A program made the position numbers and the translations under genes. Of a stretch of DNA of 64,000 nucleotides, positions 1 to 12,360 are shown piece by piece. The stretch covers positions 644,776 to 708,775 of the forward strand of contig OX465117.1 of NCBI GenBank assembly GCA_949987565.1. The letters are read 5' to 3'. Source of the stretch: Luidia sarsii. Taxonomy: Eukaryota; Echinodermata; Asteroidea; Paxillosida; Luidiidae. The notes below the pieces were generated by a model. That model was not told the DNA's origin and ran no database searches. It saw nothing but the letters and a program-made list of their open reading frames with translations. Numbering within the stretch: position 1 is the stretch's first letter; every line of letters begins with the position of its first letter.

Positions 1-405
1 TTTTAGATTTACTTTTTGGTAATTTTAGTCAGTAAGCAGTTTGCAACATTTTTGTATATCACCTTAAGTTTGGGAGTCTGTACAAGGTTTGTCTGTAATT
101 CGACCTGACTATTTCAAAGAGGCTTTTCGTAAAAGGAACAATGCTTTGTACTTAAGCACATCTTATACGACCTGCTTAATAATGCTGGTTGCTGTTGATA
201 ACAAATATTCATTATTTCTTAAAGGAAATGTACACTGATAAGCCGGTTACGGGGCTTAGCAAATCCGATTCACCGCTGCAAGAAGGTGATTAAAGAAACG
301 AACTTGCAAGGTAATCATTTGGTTTCCAGGGCAATTTTTCTTTAGGGCTACATTTCATTTTGAAGAAGTAGTACTTCTATATTCTGTGTATGTCCTTATC
401 ACTTT

Positions 406-444
406 GCCTTTGAGAAATGTCCTGCTAGGATCGAAACGTCAGGC
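406..444 (+). ncRNA. Family 1 hammerhead-ribozyme-like motif
   Basis: GCCT, TTGAGAA, a stem II weakened by one change (ATGTCCT in place of AGGTCCT), GAAAC, GTC and AGGC appear in that order. The flank ATTTTAGTCAGTGAGCAG runs to about 505. The same flank at 20-58 is the tail of another copy cut by the window edge or truncated. Confidence 0.6.
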
Positions 445-504
445 CCTCTAACTTTTGAGGTTTATGTATTGCAGGTTATTTTAGTCAGTGAGCAGTTTGC
501 AACA

Positions 505-1775
505 GTATTTTTGTTACTATTTGCTTCGGTGATTTAAATAGCTTTTAAATTATCCTATTATCAGAGGAGTGTCTGACACTTTTCTAGTTGGTGTTTTTAA
601 AACTCGTTTTTTATTCATTGATCTCGATTCTGAAGCATTTTGACTACTTCCCATCGGTACTCACTGTAAGATATTACCTTTATTATTGTTGGCCTACATC
701 TGGCCAAAACGTCAAAGGGCAAAGCGACAGTCACAACTTACGAAAGCGGAAGAGATTGTGGGAACCTGACTTGACATTTTGCTCAACCTGCACTGGCTTT
801 TAGACTACCTCCTCGAGCCCACTTGTAACATTTCCTCTTCAGCTAATACCGATCTATGCCGTGGTCACGAAGACATCGCGAACAGAGAAAAGAAGAAATA
901 CAAAGTACACTTTGAATGAAAAGATCTTCGAGGAAAAATATGCTGCTTTATTTTGGGACAAAGGGGAGGTGATTTTATTTGTAGCGTGAGGCGGAAACCT
1001 GGAGCGTGTGAGATACCCTGGGGAGGAGGTAGCAGGTTGTAACAAGCCTGTATTGCGCTTGCCTCTTTCCCAATGCTTGCTCACACAATACTCCCAGCGC
1101 GCCCTGCTGAATAAACCACATTCAGAAAATGCGTTAGCGGGTGGTAATTGACGTAAGTTGGCATACTTTCGAACCGTAAGCGAGCAGCCCACTACTCCCT
1201 TAGGCATTCCATGATTTGCCAACATGTTGTCAATTTCTTTGTCAGTCGTTCCTCCCTCGGGAAATTCAATTGGGCAACAAACAGCGGACCCAATCTCGTA
1301 GTCCGGCGTATTGAGCTCTCGCGTATGTTTGATGTTCAATGGAAATCATTTCTTATGTAGAATGCCGACAGAAAATACGATTACTCAGCGCGCGTTTGTT
1401 TCATTCTTTCTCCTCCCTTTTCCGAGGTATTTTTTTTGTCCGATGAGAAAAAGCTGTCTATACCTTGAGAAGCAGGTGGAATATATAGCCAGTGAAAAAT
1501 ATCACTTCATGTGATTCATGGAACACGGTGAAGCCAAATGTAATAGACTTTACAGTATTGGTTTTCCTAGAGGCTACGGTTTTGTTTGCCTTTCTGATCG
1601 TTTGGAATTTCGGACACAAGTATTATATGTTCTGCCTTTGGCTGTAAAAGAAACCAAGTATAAATTATTTGGGTAAGTGCCTATAGGGACCATTAGGGTA
1701 ATGCAATGACTTTTGCCGCTAAGGGAATGGCTCTACAAAGGGGCAGAGTATGAAAAGGAAGTAGCAGGCCACACC
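505..1775. other. Unannotated stretch, one 161-codon open frame of unknown status
   Basis: The only frame of note is on the minus strand (854-1339), beginning MNIKHTRELNTPDYEIGS. It matches no family I know, and one such frame is expected by chance in 64 kb. Nothing else is seen. Confidence 0.3.
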
Positions 1776-1780
1776 ATAGC

Positions 1781-1992
1781 AGGGCAGGGCAGGGCAGGGC
1801 AGGGCAGGGCAGGGCAGGGCAGGGCAGGGCAGGGCAGGGCAGGGCAGGGCAGGGCAGGGCAGGGCAGGGCAGGGCAGGGCAGGGCAGGGCAGGGCAGGGC
1901 AGGGCAGGGCAGTGTTAGGGCAGGGCAGGGCAGGGCAGGGCAGGGCAGGGCAGGGCAGGGCAGGGCAGGGCAGGGCAGGGCAGGGCAGGGCT
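1781..1992. repeat. (AGGGC)n pentamer array
   Basis: About 41 near-perfect units with one interruption (AGTGTTAGGG) at 1912-1921. A decaying CAGCA-type tail follows. Open frames here on both strands are artefacts. Confidence 0.95.
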
Positions 1993-2960
1993 TAGAAGAG
2001 CTCAGCACAGCACAGCATGGTAAAGTACAGCAGAGCAAAACAAAATAATATAAAGTTGTTGTACAACCATTGCAAACACTGGAACCCACCTATGATCAGC
2101 CACCCTCTTTGCAATGCCAAACTTTCCAAAACAGAATAAACAGCATTGCCAATCTTCCAAAGTCATGTCATATACGAATTAAAGTTTACCTGGCTTCAGA
2201 TCTAAATACTGCGGCGGTCGATTGAAAAAAAGAAAATCGTATTCTGCCGCCCAGTCGTTCGTAAAAAAAGTGGACCATTATGTGGAACTTCCCCGTTCGC
2301 TTCCGTTTGTGGCTTGTTGTGGAGCCTGGTGACGCCGCAATGTGGCTGGAGTTGGGGTTACTGACATCTAGGGTGAGGAGAGTGGAGAGCGGTTTCAAAC
2401 CTCGTGGAATTCTAGTGCAGACATTTCCGTTGAAATCCAACCCGGGCTATTGTTCGGTGATTTTCTGTGTTGTTGCGTGGTGGTTTTTTCTCTTTTCTGT
2501 GAAGTATTGCCGGAGGCGGTACTTTTATTACTAGAGCACTTTTGTGCCATTCATAACCATTTCATTTGCAGGAGGCGTACGAGGGGTGTCTTGCGGTTAA
2601 AGGTCTTTGCAGTGGGCTTGGCCCGATGACTGCTCCGTGTCGCCCTCCATATAAAGGTGACATTTGACATCTTACTTCCTCTTTAACAGCACTTGGCAGA
2701 AAGTGGCACAGTGCCAAATCCAAACCACTTCTGCAGTAAACATGCTGCGTTCTCGTTCCTTAAAGGAAGACATGGTGAAGTTATTCCTGGAGTGACTTTG
2801 ATAGTGTTTCGCATCAGTATACCGTCGCCAGTCTATGATATGAAGCTCTACCGGTCAAATAAAACTGCCCTCTTATTTAGTATGTAGGATTATAATTACT
2901 TGCCACAGACACATGAGTGATTTTAAAGATTAAAGGTAGGTTGTATTTCATCTGGTTGCT

Positions 2961-3250
2961 ATGGATTGGTTGATGGGTTGATGGGTTGATGGGTTGATGG
3001 GTTGATTGAATGATGGGTGAGAGGATGCATGAACGGGTGGATTGATTCACGGATTGGATGCATTGCATGGAAGTAGATATGGATGTATTGTGGGAGGGTA
3101 GGTGTGGATGTATGGATATATGAATGGATGGATTGATGGGTGGATGTGTGGATGATTGATAGATGAATAAGTGGATGCTTGAAAGGGTGGATGGGTGGGT
3201 GAATGGTGGAACGGATGGGCGGACTGGCAGGCAGGCTGTTGGACGTTGGG
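2961..3250. repeat. Degenerate GATG/GGTT tetramer-like minisatellite
   Basis: GGTTGATG repeats at the left decay into irregular GGATGGATG and GGTGGATG words. Confidence 0.8.
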
Positions 3251-4140
3251 ATGATTTGGTAATGGATTGAAATATAAATAGACTTATCTAAGTCAAACAT
3301 ATGTTGCAACAGCGACCTCAAAATAATAAATTCCAATAATGATACCTCGTGTAATTGAGACAGCATGCAACAATTACTCCACTTATTCGGGGGACAGGGT
3401 AATTGCGTTGATTCAAAGTATCCCTTATTAGAAAGGCAAATATACCCAACGGCAAGCCACCTGCATATCTCTATCATTCTCACCTGAGATGTTCCCCACT
3501 CGTGCCAGAACAAATAAGAGGAAAACTAGACTTTCTGGAATAAAGACGCTTTCAGTAAACTACTCTCTTAATTGTATTTGTCTGGGCACTCGTTGCCGAT
3601 CCAGTTGTCTAAGGTTTTATATTTGCGACGTCCAGGTGACGACCGTCTGGGATGGGGGACAAACCAGACGGCGTCACCGACCGTAAGACGTCGGTGGGTC
3701 ATCCGCGTTGTCTCAGGGTAAGTGATAGCTCTACCACGGACCGTGAATGTCTATGCCCGGCGTCACAAGAGGTAACCTCTGTGATTGATAGCGACGTGCC
3801 TAAGATACAGTGTCGTGATTCGGCTAGTGTTTGCCGTTTCCATTGAGGACGTGGAGTCCGTCCCCCCTTGAAGTCCTTAGCTACAAAGGCCTCTCGAGTC
3901 GGTCTTGACTCAAGTGATGCTCGTTCCCTCTTGATAGCTTCGAGAGCCCGGCCGTTCGATCATAGCAAGTCCTTTCCTGAAAGCTTAGTAACGAAAATCC
4001 AGTGGAATCTGCCAATGAGGAAGGCCCTGCTAGAATGATCTATATATCAGGCCTTCAATCAGTTAGTTAGAAATTAGTTAACATAATTGTATACTATAAT
4101 TGTATATAATTGTATACTATAAGTGTTTATGTTTCGGAAA

Positions 4141-4393
4141 ATGTGACCCGGCACAGCATAATGAGGAATAACCCCAGTTTTGAGATTTGGAGGTTTTCTA
4201 ATGATGTGAAAGAGTATACCATTAGCTTTCAAATAATATCAAAATATAATATCCTCTAATATTTAAAATTTCCGAAAATACCAAAAAAGAAAATTGATTT
4301 GTTATCGAATTGTGAAGATACTTTAACTTCAGGTGTTGTTTACTCAAAAAGTGTATTGGTGGGATATTCCTCATGTCGTTGTGCCAGGTCACA
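4141..4393. mobile_element. MITE family (TGTGACCCGGCACA ends), copy 1
   Basis: Terminal inverted repeats of about 30 bp (TGTGACCCGGCACA on the left; CCAGGTCACA on the right, one change) enclose AT-rich sequence shared with six other copies, including GATGTGAAAGAGTATACC. The flanks read AA on both sides. Confidence 0.8.
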
Positions 4394-4421
4394 AATAAAC
4401 TTTTATGTGAACAAAATGAAA

Positions 4422-4501
4422 CTGCTTACTGACTAAAATGACCTGGAAGCAATTAAAATTCCGCCTTTGAGAAAGATCCTGCTAGGATCGTAACGTCATG
4501 G
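4422..4501 (+). mobile_element. Chimeric family 1 copy: inverted tail then plus-strand motif
   Basis: A minus-oriented tail (CTGCTTACTGACTAAAATGA) at 4422-4441 is followed by a plus-oriented motif at 4463-4501 with GATCCT/AGGATC stem II. GTAAC replaces GAAAC, so the core is broken. Confidence 0.55.
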
Positions 4502-5422
4502 CACCCTTCTTTGTAGTGATAGAATATTAAGATTTACCGTGCCTTTAACAAAATCTGTTTGGCTCCTTTCAAAATTGTCCCATTTCAGATAAAAACAAAT
4601 TCCTAAGACGGGGTTATTTCTTGGAATGCCCTCGACATTAATACAATAGGCATCGTTGCATTCTTCTGGTCAGAAGTGTGAACAATTGAGATAATGCATG
4701 AACATAGTCTGTAAAAGCAATTCATTCAAATTCACGTGTTTCAGGATTTGCAGCCAAAGTGAGAGTGGATGCAAGGCTGTGGGGAACAATAGAAAACGTG
4801 CACGAAACCAAACAAAAATGTACTTTGATATCGTGACGGTACGGTTGACCGTAGAGTGTTTTTGGACTGTCGAGCACGTACGTACGCATTGTATAGTCCA
4901 AGGACACATTTTGTGGAAATGTACTTCAATGCATGGAGGTGTACAAATGGCAGTGGTACCATGTCTGATGAATAACAACGACTCATCAATAGCACTAAAG
5001 TAAGAACCAGTATGCAAGAGCTTATACGTTTTTAAGTCAGCTATCAAACTCAATGGATGTTGGTAGCCTATGTTAAGTAGCTGTTCCCAAAGCGCAAGTA
5101 CTCGTTCTAACTGGTTAGTTTTCACATGCTATCATTACGTTATTCGTGTTGGAAACAAAGAGATTTACTTATCAAAATGATCCAAACCCAGCTTCAAATG
5201 ATCCAGACCAAAGTCATCCTCTTTGATCAGTGGAGATATGGTCATGAAAGAGCATTTGTGGAAACATTTTTGACCTCGTAAACGCACCGAACAGAACAGA
5301 ATTGAGAACAAAGCGATGTCATGCATCATTCGTGAATAATGTGTCCTGAATGATGTGGGAAAAGGATTGTACACTGCGTACTGATCAAAATGACAACAAT
5401 GGCAAAATCAAAATTGAAGAGG

Positions 5423-5461
5423 GCCTGACGTTACGATCCTAGCAGGACCTTTCTCAAAGGC
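5423..5461 (-). ncRNA. Family 1 hammerhead-like motif, left half of an inverted pair
   Basis: The minus strand shows GCCT, TTGAGAA, GGTCCT/AGGATC, then GTAAC (mutated), GTC and AGGC. A plus-oriented diverged partner lies at 5608-5646. Confidence 0.55.
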
Positions 5462-5607
5462 AGACTTACAAGGACAAAATAAATAGAAAGGGGAGAGCGT
5501 TAGAGAGTCAAAGGGTGACATCTGCTTGTTCGTTTGGCTCTTCGATTGTTTTGTCATCCATGTCACTATTGCTTCCCCTTCCAATTTATTTTTGTCCTTG
5601 TCAGTCT

Positions 5608-5646
5608 ACCTTTGAGAAGGGTCCTAGTAGGATCAAAACCCCATGT
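5608..5646 (+). ncRNA. Family 1 hammerhead-like motif, diverged right half of an inverted pair
   Basis: TTTGAGAA, GGTCCT and AGGATC are retained. The GAAACGTC is degraded to CAAAACCCC, so it cannot be active. Confidence 0.45.
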
Positions 5647-5649
5647 CCT

Positions 5650-7380
5650 CCTAATTTTGATACACGTTACAATCCTGAAAATGAAATGTCCTTCAATGAT
5701 GCGGAAAAAAATGCGTTTACTTTCAGCAGCCTGGTTGCAATTTAACATGGCACCGCGCCGGGGATTTGCGTTCGTCCGTGTGCCACGGGTAATTTCCAGG
5801 GTCGATTTACGGGCAATCAGCCGTCACATTAATGTCATCTTTCCCCCCGTCATGGACGTAATAGATGGCCATGGTCTCAGCGCGCGATGCCTTCTCGCCT
5901 CGTTAACTGCACGAGAGAAGCGGTATTAAAGGTCACGACCTATGAAGTAAGTCCGCCATAGTTGAGTCTGAGAAGGAAGACACTCCTTGCACGTCTGGTT
6001 TCAGCAACGTCTTGTGAACGCCCACCTCTGCCAGTCTTTGAATATTTAAAAGAAGCTCAATTGAAGCGACTCTCTACATTTCTCTTTGGGATTGAACGAG
6101 ACTGATTGGAGACAGTTTTCAATCGTCATCGTGGTTTTAGTGTTAATCTCACGTTGGCTTACCACTCGGGCAATCTAGGGTCAATCAGTTCCAGGAAATC
6201 GTCACGAAAACATGTTTTTCTTCTGTCAATCGGCAACTCTTTCAAAAAAAACCCAACCTACTTTTCAAAGTGTTGAGGTCAGGTAGCATGGTTTTGTTTC
6301 TTCATGTGAGCCTTAGAATCTAGTTTTCTTCGAATATGACTCTGAAACCTTTATGTACTCAACTCCAGAAACTTCTGCTTAAACAGGCAAGATATCTTTG
6401 CTGCTGACAAGCAGTGTCCTTTCTTTCAAGGACGTTGCCTGGTATTTTCAATGACCAGTGCAAACAAATTTACTATCTATATGTGGTAAACAATTTTTGT
6501 GATACTTTTCCTCCTGTCCACAGCCACAGAATATGGATAATCACTTATGGATATGTGATTCGTCTGGTAAACGTTGACCGACTGAAAAGAGTCCACTGGC
6601 AAAGAGGTAATTTCTGGGCAAATGGTCTGGTACCACTTCTCTTACAAAAAGCAAAATGCTCCGAATTGTTCCTATTGTCGTCAGTCAAGATTTTGTTTTC
6701 TACCGATTAACTGCAATAATTATATTCTCTAATCGTTCATGTGCGCTATACAATTACAAGGGCTGGTACCCCTTTTCCTAATTTCTATAGCGAAGCAATT
6801 GGGCCTTTTTTATGTGCAGCCAAATAGTCTGGTAACTTTCAGCTCACTTCAGGCTAATAGTTTGACATTAACGTTTGATATTAAATTTGAACGTACATGG
6901 TACTAGGCAAGCGTCACTGTTTTGATTTAAAGATCTATGACATGGTTTGTGATGAGGCTGTGGCGTGGTCACGAGGCTGTGACGTCACCAAGCGCCTCTA
7001 GGATGCCCATCAGAGGCTCGGGCCAGATTGAAGCTAGCGTAAAGGCTGAGGAGAGTGTAAATGCCATTTGCTTTCACCCTAACGGGCATGACCTTGACTC
7101 AATGCAATCACGCCGATATGGCGTCGAAACGAGACTCCCTGAGGGACGATAGAGGGACGAGTGACTCCCAAATTGATGCAATTCTCCCGCAGAGTGACAC
7201 CCGGGACTTTTTAGAAGGGTCGGACCCTTCCCTTCGGGCACTGGATGAGTTGCCTTTGATGTTTCGCAGCGATATGATCGCGAATGGGGCGTCGGCAGAC
7301 ACTTGATCGCTGAATCGTTTCATCCATCGGGAGCACACATAGCCTGCGGTCGGCAATTTTTTGCCGTTGATGTTGCTCTC
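5650..7380. other. Unannotated stretch before the hexamer satellite
   Basis: No repeat family or splice-supported exon is recognised. The last 350 bp are CpG-richer, with an 81-codon frame (7061-7306) containing SQIDAILPQSDTRDFLEGSD. It may be chance or an exon. Confidence 0.3.
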
Positions 7381-8532
7381 GTTCTCGTTCTCGTTCTCGT
7401 TCTCGTTCTCGTTCTCGTTCTCGTTCTCGTTCTCGTTCTCGTTCTCGTTCTCGTTCTCGTTCTCGTTCTCGCTCTCGCTCTCGCTCTCGCTCTCGCTCTC
7501 GCTCTCGCTCTCGCTCTCGCTCTCGCTCTCGCTCTCGCTCTCGCTCTCGCTCTCGCTCTCGCTCTCGCTCTCGCTCTCGCTCTCGCTCTCGCTCTCGCTC
7601 TCGCTCTCGCTCTCGCTCTCGCTCTCGCTCTCGCTCTCGCTCTCGCTCTCGCTCTCGCTCTCGCTCTCGCTCTCGCTCTCGCTCTCGTTCTCGTTCTCGT
7701 TCTCGTTCTCGTTCTCGTTCTCGTTCTCGTTCTCGTTCTCGTTCTCGTTCTCGTTCTCGTTCTCGTTCTCGTTCTCGTTCTCGTTCTCGTTCTCGTTCTC
7801 GTTCTCGTTCTCGTTCTCGTTCTCGTTCTCGTTCTCGTTCTCGTTCTCGTTCTCGTTCTCGTTCTCGTTCTCGTTCTCGTTCTCGTTCTCGTTCTCGTTC
7901 TCGTTCTCGTTCTCGTTCTCGTTCTCGTTCTCGCTCTCGCTCTCGCTCTCGCTCTCGCTCTCGCTCTCGCTCTCGCTCTGGTTCTCGTTCTCGTTCTCGT
8001 TCTCGTTCTCGTTCTCGTTCTCGTTCTCGTTCTCGTTCTCGTTCTCGTTCTCGTTCTCGTTCTCGTTCTCGCTCTCGCTCTCGCTCTCGCTCTCGCTCTC
8101 GCTCTCGCTCTCGCTCTCGCTCTCGCTCTCGCTCTCGCTCTCGCTCTCGCTCTCGCTCTCGCTCTCGCTCTCGCTCTCGCTCTCGCTCTCGCTCTCGCTC
8201 TCGCTCTCGCTCTCGCTCTCGCTCTCGATCTCGATCTCGTTCTCGTTCTCGTTCTCGTTCTCGTTCTCGTTCTCGTTCTCGTTCTCGTTCTCGTTCTCGT
8301 TCTCGTTCTCGTTCTCGTTCTCGTTCTCGTTCTCGTTCTCGTTCTCGTTCTCGTTCTCGTTCTCGTTCTCGTTCTCGTTCTCGTTCTCGTTCTCGTTCTC
8401 GTTCTCGTTCTCGTTCTCGTTCTCGTTCTCGTTCTCGTTCTCGTTCTCGTTCTCGTTCTCGTTCTCGTTCTCGTTCTCGTTCTCGTTCTCGTTCTCGTTC
8501 TCGTTCTCGTTCTCGTTCTCGTTCTCGTTCTC
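7381..8532. repeat. 1,152-bp hexamer block satellite, TCTCGT/TCTCGC
   Basis: There are exactly 192 hexamers in uninterrupted register. GTTCTC blocks have 15, 41, 15 and 49 units; GCTCTC blocks have 36, 8 and 26; two GATCTC units sit at 8227-8238 and one GCTCTG at 7975-7980. Long Val-Leu/Ala-Leu and Phe-Ser/Leu-Ser frames are only translations of the repeat. Confidence 0.95.
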
Positions 8533-9224
8533 GTTCTTCCTATTCTTGTTCTGGTTTTTGGTCGTTTTGGTCTTCTTCTTCTTCTTTTCCTTCTTGTTTA
8601 TTTTATCTTCATAGTTTCGCCATTTAGGCCTATCAGATGCAATCGAGGTTTTTCAGAGCTACAACCAATTTGGATCAATAATTACCTAACGTGTTGCCTT
8701 ACAGATCGAGTTAAAGTCACGGGTTGTCGCTACGGGTGACGTTGGAATGCCCGGCTGAGAAGGAGTCACTCTGTGTACTTGTCGAACGTGCACTATCTCA
8801 TACCACTCTAGATCGTAGAAGCGAGCTCATTTAACCTCGTTCCCGCCAGGAACGCCCCCAATACCATATTGCCTTTCTTTATGCACCAAAAAAAATTGCT
8901 GTTAATTTCTCTACTTTCTCCTCTCCTTCTCTCTTTGACGGGAGAAGTTTGTGGTGGCTTGCGTGACGCTGGCTGTACTCTTGCCGTGTTCCGGCTTCCA
9001 ATATCCCCTTACCACACCAGAGACCCCCACGCTGTTTCGTTGCCCAGGGGTCCCGTTACTCTCTCTCGATGGCTCTGTTTGCCTCGGTAAACCGAAACCG
9101 CTGGCAAACACATCCACAACAAAATAATAAATTGGATTTCTGGCCAAACAGTCTCTCCAATTCACAAGCCACTCGAACCGGCGAGACAGAACTTATGTTG
9201 TCATGAAATAATACAGTACAGACA

Positions 9225-9268
9225 CATCTACAACGTTTCGACCCTCCGGCCAATCTGCCGATGTAGAA
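9225..9268 (-). ncRNA. Third hammerhead-like motif, degenerate core
   Basis: The minus strand reads CTACA, TCGGCAGA, TTGGCC-GGAG-GGTC, GAAAC, GTT and GTAG. Stem I (CTAC/GTAG), stem II, GAAAC and the GTT site fit the hammerhead layout, but CGGCAGA departs from CTGANGA at two essential positions. It is probably a relic from a third family. Confidence 0.45.
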
Positions 9269-9544
9269 TGTATTTCAAAAACGACAGATATCTATTTCCT
9301 AACAACTAAAGTATAATTCCTACCAATAAAACAGCTTGAACAAAGTTACCCCTCAAAGCAAATATCAATGATGTGACTATAATTCAGTGAGTGAGCAGTT
9401 TTTGTTTTTGTATTCATGAAAAATAACGAATTGTCTGTTTTAGCAACTAAGCTAGGCCCCCTTCCACTAGTCTCCCCCTCGGTATCAGTTGTTCCCCCCC
9501 CCTAGCATTCCACACTTATGACACACATGAGTGAGCACACACAG

Positions 9545-9800
9545 TACACCCACAACTAGGATCCTGTGCAGCATCCCTTGTTCCCGCCTTTACATTTCCC
9601 GCCTTCACCCTTCACTGAGCTAATCCCCTCACCAGGATCCCTCTCCACACTACATAAGCCCCACTCCCAGTTGGAATCCAGCAGTCTCCTGAAGACGAGC
9701 AGAGTACACAGTTCGAAACGTCGAGTTCCTCCGGTTCTTTTCAGAACCACACTTACTCACACAAGACAATTTACATGGTGTCATCGCAAACCTATTTATC
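9545..9800 (+). mobile_element. Family 2 single-unit element
   Basis: GC-rich leader words (CCCGCC, CATTTCCCGCCTTC) resemble the centre of the 58.3-kb element. The hammerhead motif follows, then CTTTTCAGAACCACAC and CATGGTGTCATCGCAAACC at 9775-9793. The start is approximate. Confidence 0.5.
9686..9725 (+). ncRNA. Type I hammerhead ribozyme motif, stem II weakened
   Basis: CTC, CTGAAGA, C, GAGC...GTTC (four pairs, ten-base loop), GAAAC, GTC and GAG are present. Stem II is shorter than in the 46.4-kb copy because of changes in its 3' strand. Confidence 0.6.
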
Positions 9801-11050
9801 CTGATATTCTCACCATGCAAACCTTCAAATCTTCAAATCTTCAAATTTAACTAAGCTCTTCACATTTATATTTGCTGAAGCACTTTGACAATGTTGGGTC
9901 CTACTTAATACTGACTTAAATGAACAAAACTACCGATCCCACTAAAAAAAGTAAGGCTACTTCCTCAACGCCTCTCGGCGGAAAAACCAATAAGCTACGG
10001 ATGGCAGACAAAAGAGGAAAGCTGGGAGACAGACCAGGGTGATGTCTAAGGGGAAGGACAAAATATAGAAAAGCTTGGGATGAAAGAGGTATCACCTAAG
10101 GGAAAATGAAAGGAAGTAAGAATGGACAAAGGGGGATAAAAACAAATAATAATAATTTGAATCACTAGCATGGTCTAATTTAAGGGATACTGCTATGATT
10201 GAAGCTTACTGGTAACAACGTGAGGCAGTGACGAATTTGGATATAATTATATAACATTTAAACATCTCTTCTTCTTCAACCAGGCTCTTAATTTTGTTTT
10301 GCTGGAGTCTACCTTAACAAGTTGATGTCAAGTACATGAATCGATGATACGTTGAGGTATAGGTCGACGTTGAGGTATAGGTCGCCTCAATCGCTTAGTA
10401 AAGTGTCTACAAACAACCCTATGAAAGCACGACAACCCCCCTTCTTCAGTGCTTCAGTCCCACGACAAATACAGGAGCTACCCTGAGAGCTTACTGACTC
10501 GGACAAAATTCGGCCGGTGACGAAATTAAGAAGTCCTTGCATGATTCCCGACAAGAAAGCTCCTCTCGAAATGAGCCCGGACTAAGTGACTGGGAAATTT
10601 AATTTGGTGCGATGGAGGACGGTCATTTGATCCCACCACGCGAGCCACAGGAACAAGGCTTCCCCGGACCCCACTCCCGTGTTGCTAGGCAGCCTCGCCT
10701 CCGCCCGTCTCCAAGGAGACGTCTGGCACCGTTAGAGGGCGCTTCTGCGATCTACAACTAATTTGGGGCCACGATAGGCCTTCAGAATCCCACCTCTTCA
10801 CCATCTCAAAGATCCCTGTGCACTTCCGGGCAGTAGGAGGCTTACATGAACACGATTAAAATTAACCATCCGCTAGAACCCTCGATAAAATAACGAATGT
10901 GGTGGGGCGTATGCTCTATCAAGACGGAGCAACAATTTACATACTCTCTAAATGCAAACGAGTGAATAATCCACTGGCACAAAGAGTGAAATTTCCTCAA
11001 AAAAACCCCAAACCGCTCAAGAAAAGTGAAAACCACTGTAAGAGGTGTGA
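9800..11050. other. Unannotated intergenic DNA
   Basis: Nothing recognised except a short direct duplication (GTTGAGGTATAGGTCG, near 10350-10385) and one AGAGGGCGC motif at 10734. Confidence 0.4.
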
Positions 11051-11051
11051 A

Positions 11052-11173
11052 AACCGCTAAGAATGGAGTCAAACTCCACTCTAGAGAGGAGCCATATGGA
11101 GGACCACTCTTGTTCGAGTGGTCCTCCATATGGCTCCTTACAAGAGTGGAATTTCACTCCACTCTGAGCGGTA
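11052..11173. mobile_element. Foldback with a perfect 22-bp inner hairpin
   Basis: The inner arms 11088-11109 and 11116-11137 are perfect complements around a six-base TTGTTC loop. Outer sequence (ACCGCTAAGAATGGAGT against ACTCCACTCTGAGCGGT) pairs with a few mismatches, giving arms of about 60 bp. Confidence 0.7.
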
Positions 11174-11929
11174 GTTTGTATATATCAGTTTAAGTCTTGC
11201 ATTTAGAAAGTAACCGAACTAGATAAATGGGAATTCTTAATACAGTGTAGTCAACAACAAGGTGATAGACAATCGCATCTGAGATTTGAAAGTTCACATG
11301 GTGTTTTCACAGTGTAGAGTATTCGTAGTGACACAATATGCAAAATTATTTTTCAAATGGGCTTTGAAAAGAGCCGCAAACTCGAGCTAGCTGAAAATTG
11401 AAGATCTGAATAGAGATTTAACATCGTAGATCATCTGTGGTTACAGCATATACATTTTTTCGAGAATTTTTGTTCTGAGAACAGCCGTTTTCTCGATGTT
11501 TCTGTCTCGCATATACCGAGCCCATTTGGATTCAATATCTAGTTACACAAACCGAAATCGCCTGCCTTGCTAGGCAGACAACCGTGTAGGCTGGAATCCT
11601 GTGCAAAAAAATCCACAGTCAATCGTAAAACTGCGTGAACAACGCGTGTATAGTAATACGTGTATAGCAGACACTCATTTTCCCTATACGAGCGCGGACG
11701 CGTATGATCAGTGTAAGTGTATAAATGTAGGTCGTGCTTGAGCGTCGTTTCCCCTAGCATTGAACGGAAATGATCATCGTAGGTGACACGAACATAGGAA
11801 ATAATGTCTAGGATGTGCAAGCTTCGGGGTGAACTGACGCAAATAGCACGTAGCGAAACCCCACGAGGTTTTCCATTTACGAATTACTGAGTCATTCCCC
11901 GGTTTGGCATCCCGTAAAGTCACACATTA

Positions 11930-12360
11930 ACTCCAACATCGAAGAGTTTTTTATTGAAAAAAGTGATTTCAAATGACACTGATATTGTTTCACTGTGTGA
12001 TTAAAAAAAATCATCCGAGGAAAATGAGGGCCATTGTGAGAATTGTAGAGGGCCTGACGTTTCGATCCTTGCAAGAACCTCGCACTGAAATATTTCTGCC
12101 TAAAATACTGCATTTTTTTGGAGAAAAGAGTAAAGATTTCGTTTACGTCTCACCCCTAAATCTAAACGATTTTTTGGAACAATCGTTGAATGCTGCATTT
12201 TAGCGAAACAAATGAAGCGGTTTTTCACGATTTTCTCGAGACTCGGTTGACATTTTGAGATGTATTATTCAAAGGCGTGCTATTGCAAGCATATGTTGGA
12301 TCAGACAACGTATGGATGCTATTCTTTGACAACGACCAATGTTGTTTTATCCCTTTAAAG
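11930..12360 (-). repeat. Unnamed interspersed repeat, copy 1
   Basis: The stretch from about 12085 to 12350 matches the reverse complement of 21900-22150 at roughly 75-80% by eye, with shared words such as GAATGCTGCATTTT, CTCGAGACTCGGTTG and ATGTTGGATCAGA. It has no reading frame in common. The left boundary is uncertain. Confidence 0.6.
12045..12085 (-). mobile_element. Short family 1 fragment
   Basis: The minus strand carries GATCGAAACGTCAGGCCCTC. The remainder of stem II is degraded to GGTTCTTGCAAGG. It abuts the repeat shared with the 22-kb region. Confidence 0.45.

Noticed and set aside
854..1339. 161-codon minus frame as a gene
   Set aside because: No recognised domain or splice context. 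One frame of this length is expected by chance in a window this size.
1781..1992. Telomere-like repeat
   Set aside because: The unit is AGGGC. The single TTAGGG is a one-off variant.
7303..8739. Open frames of 478 and 417 codons over the hexamer satellite
   Set aside because: The protein is a translation of TCTCGT/TCTCGC only. Hexamers in constant register stay open in several frames.
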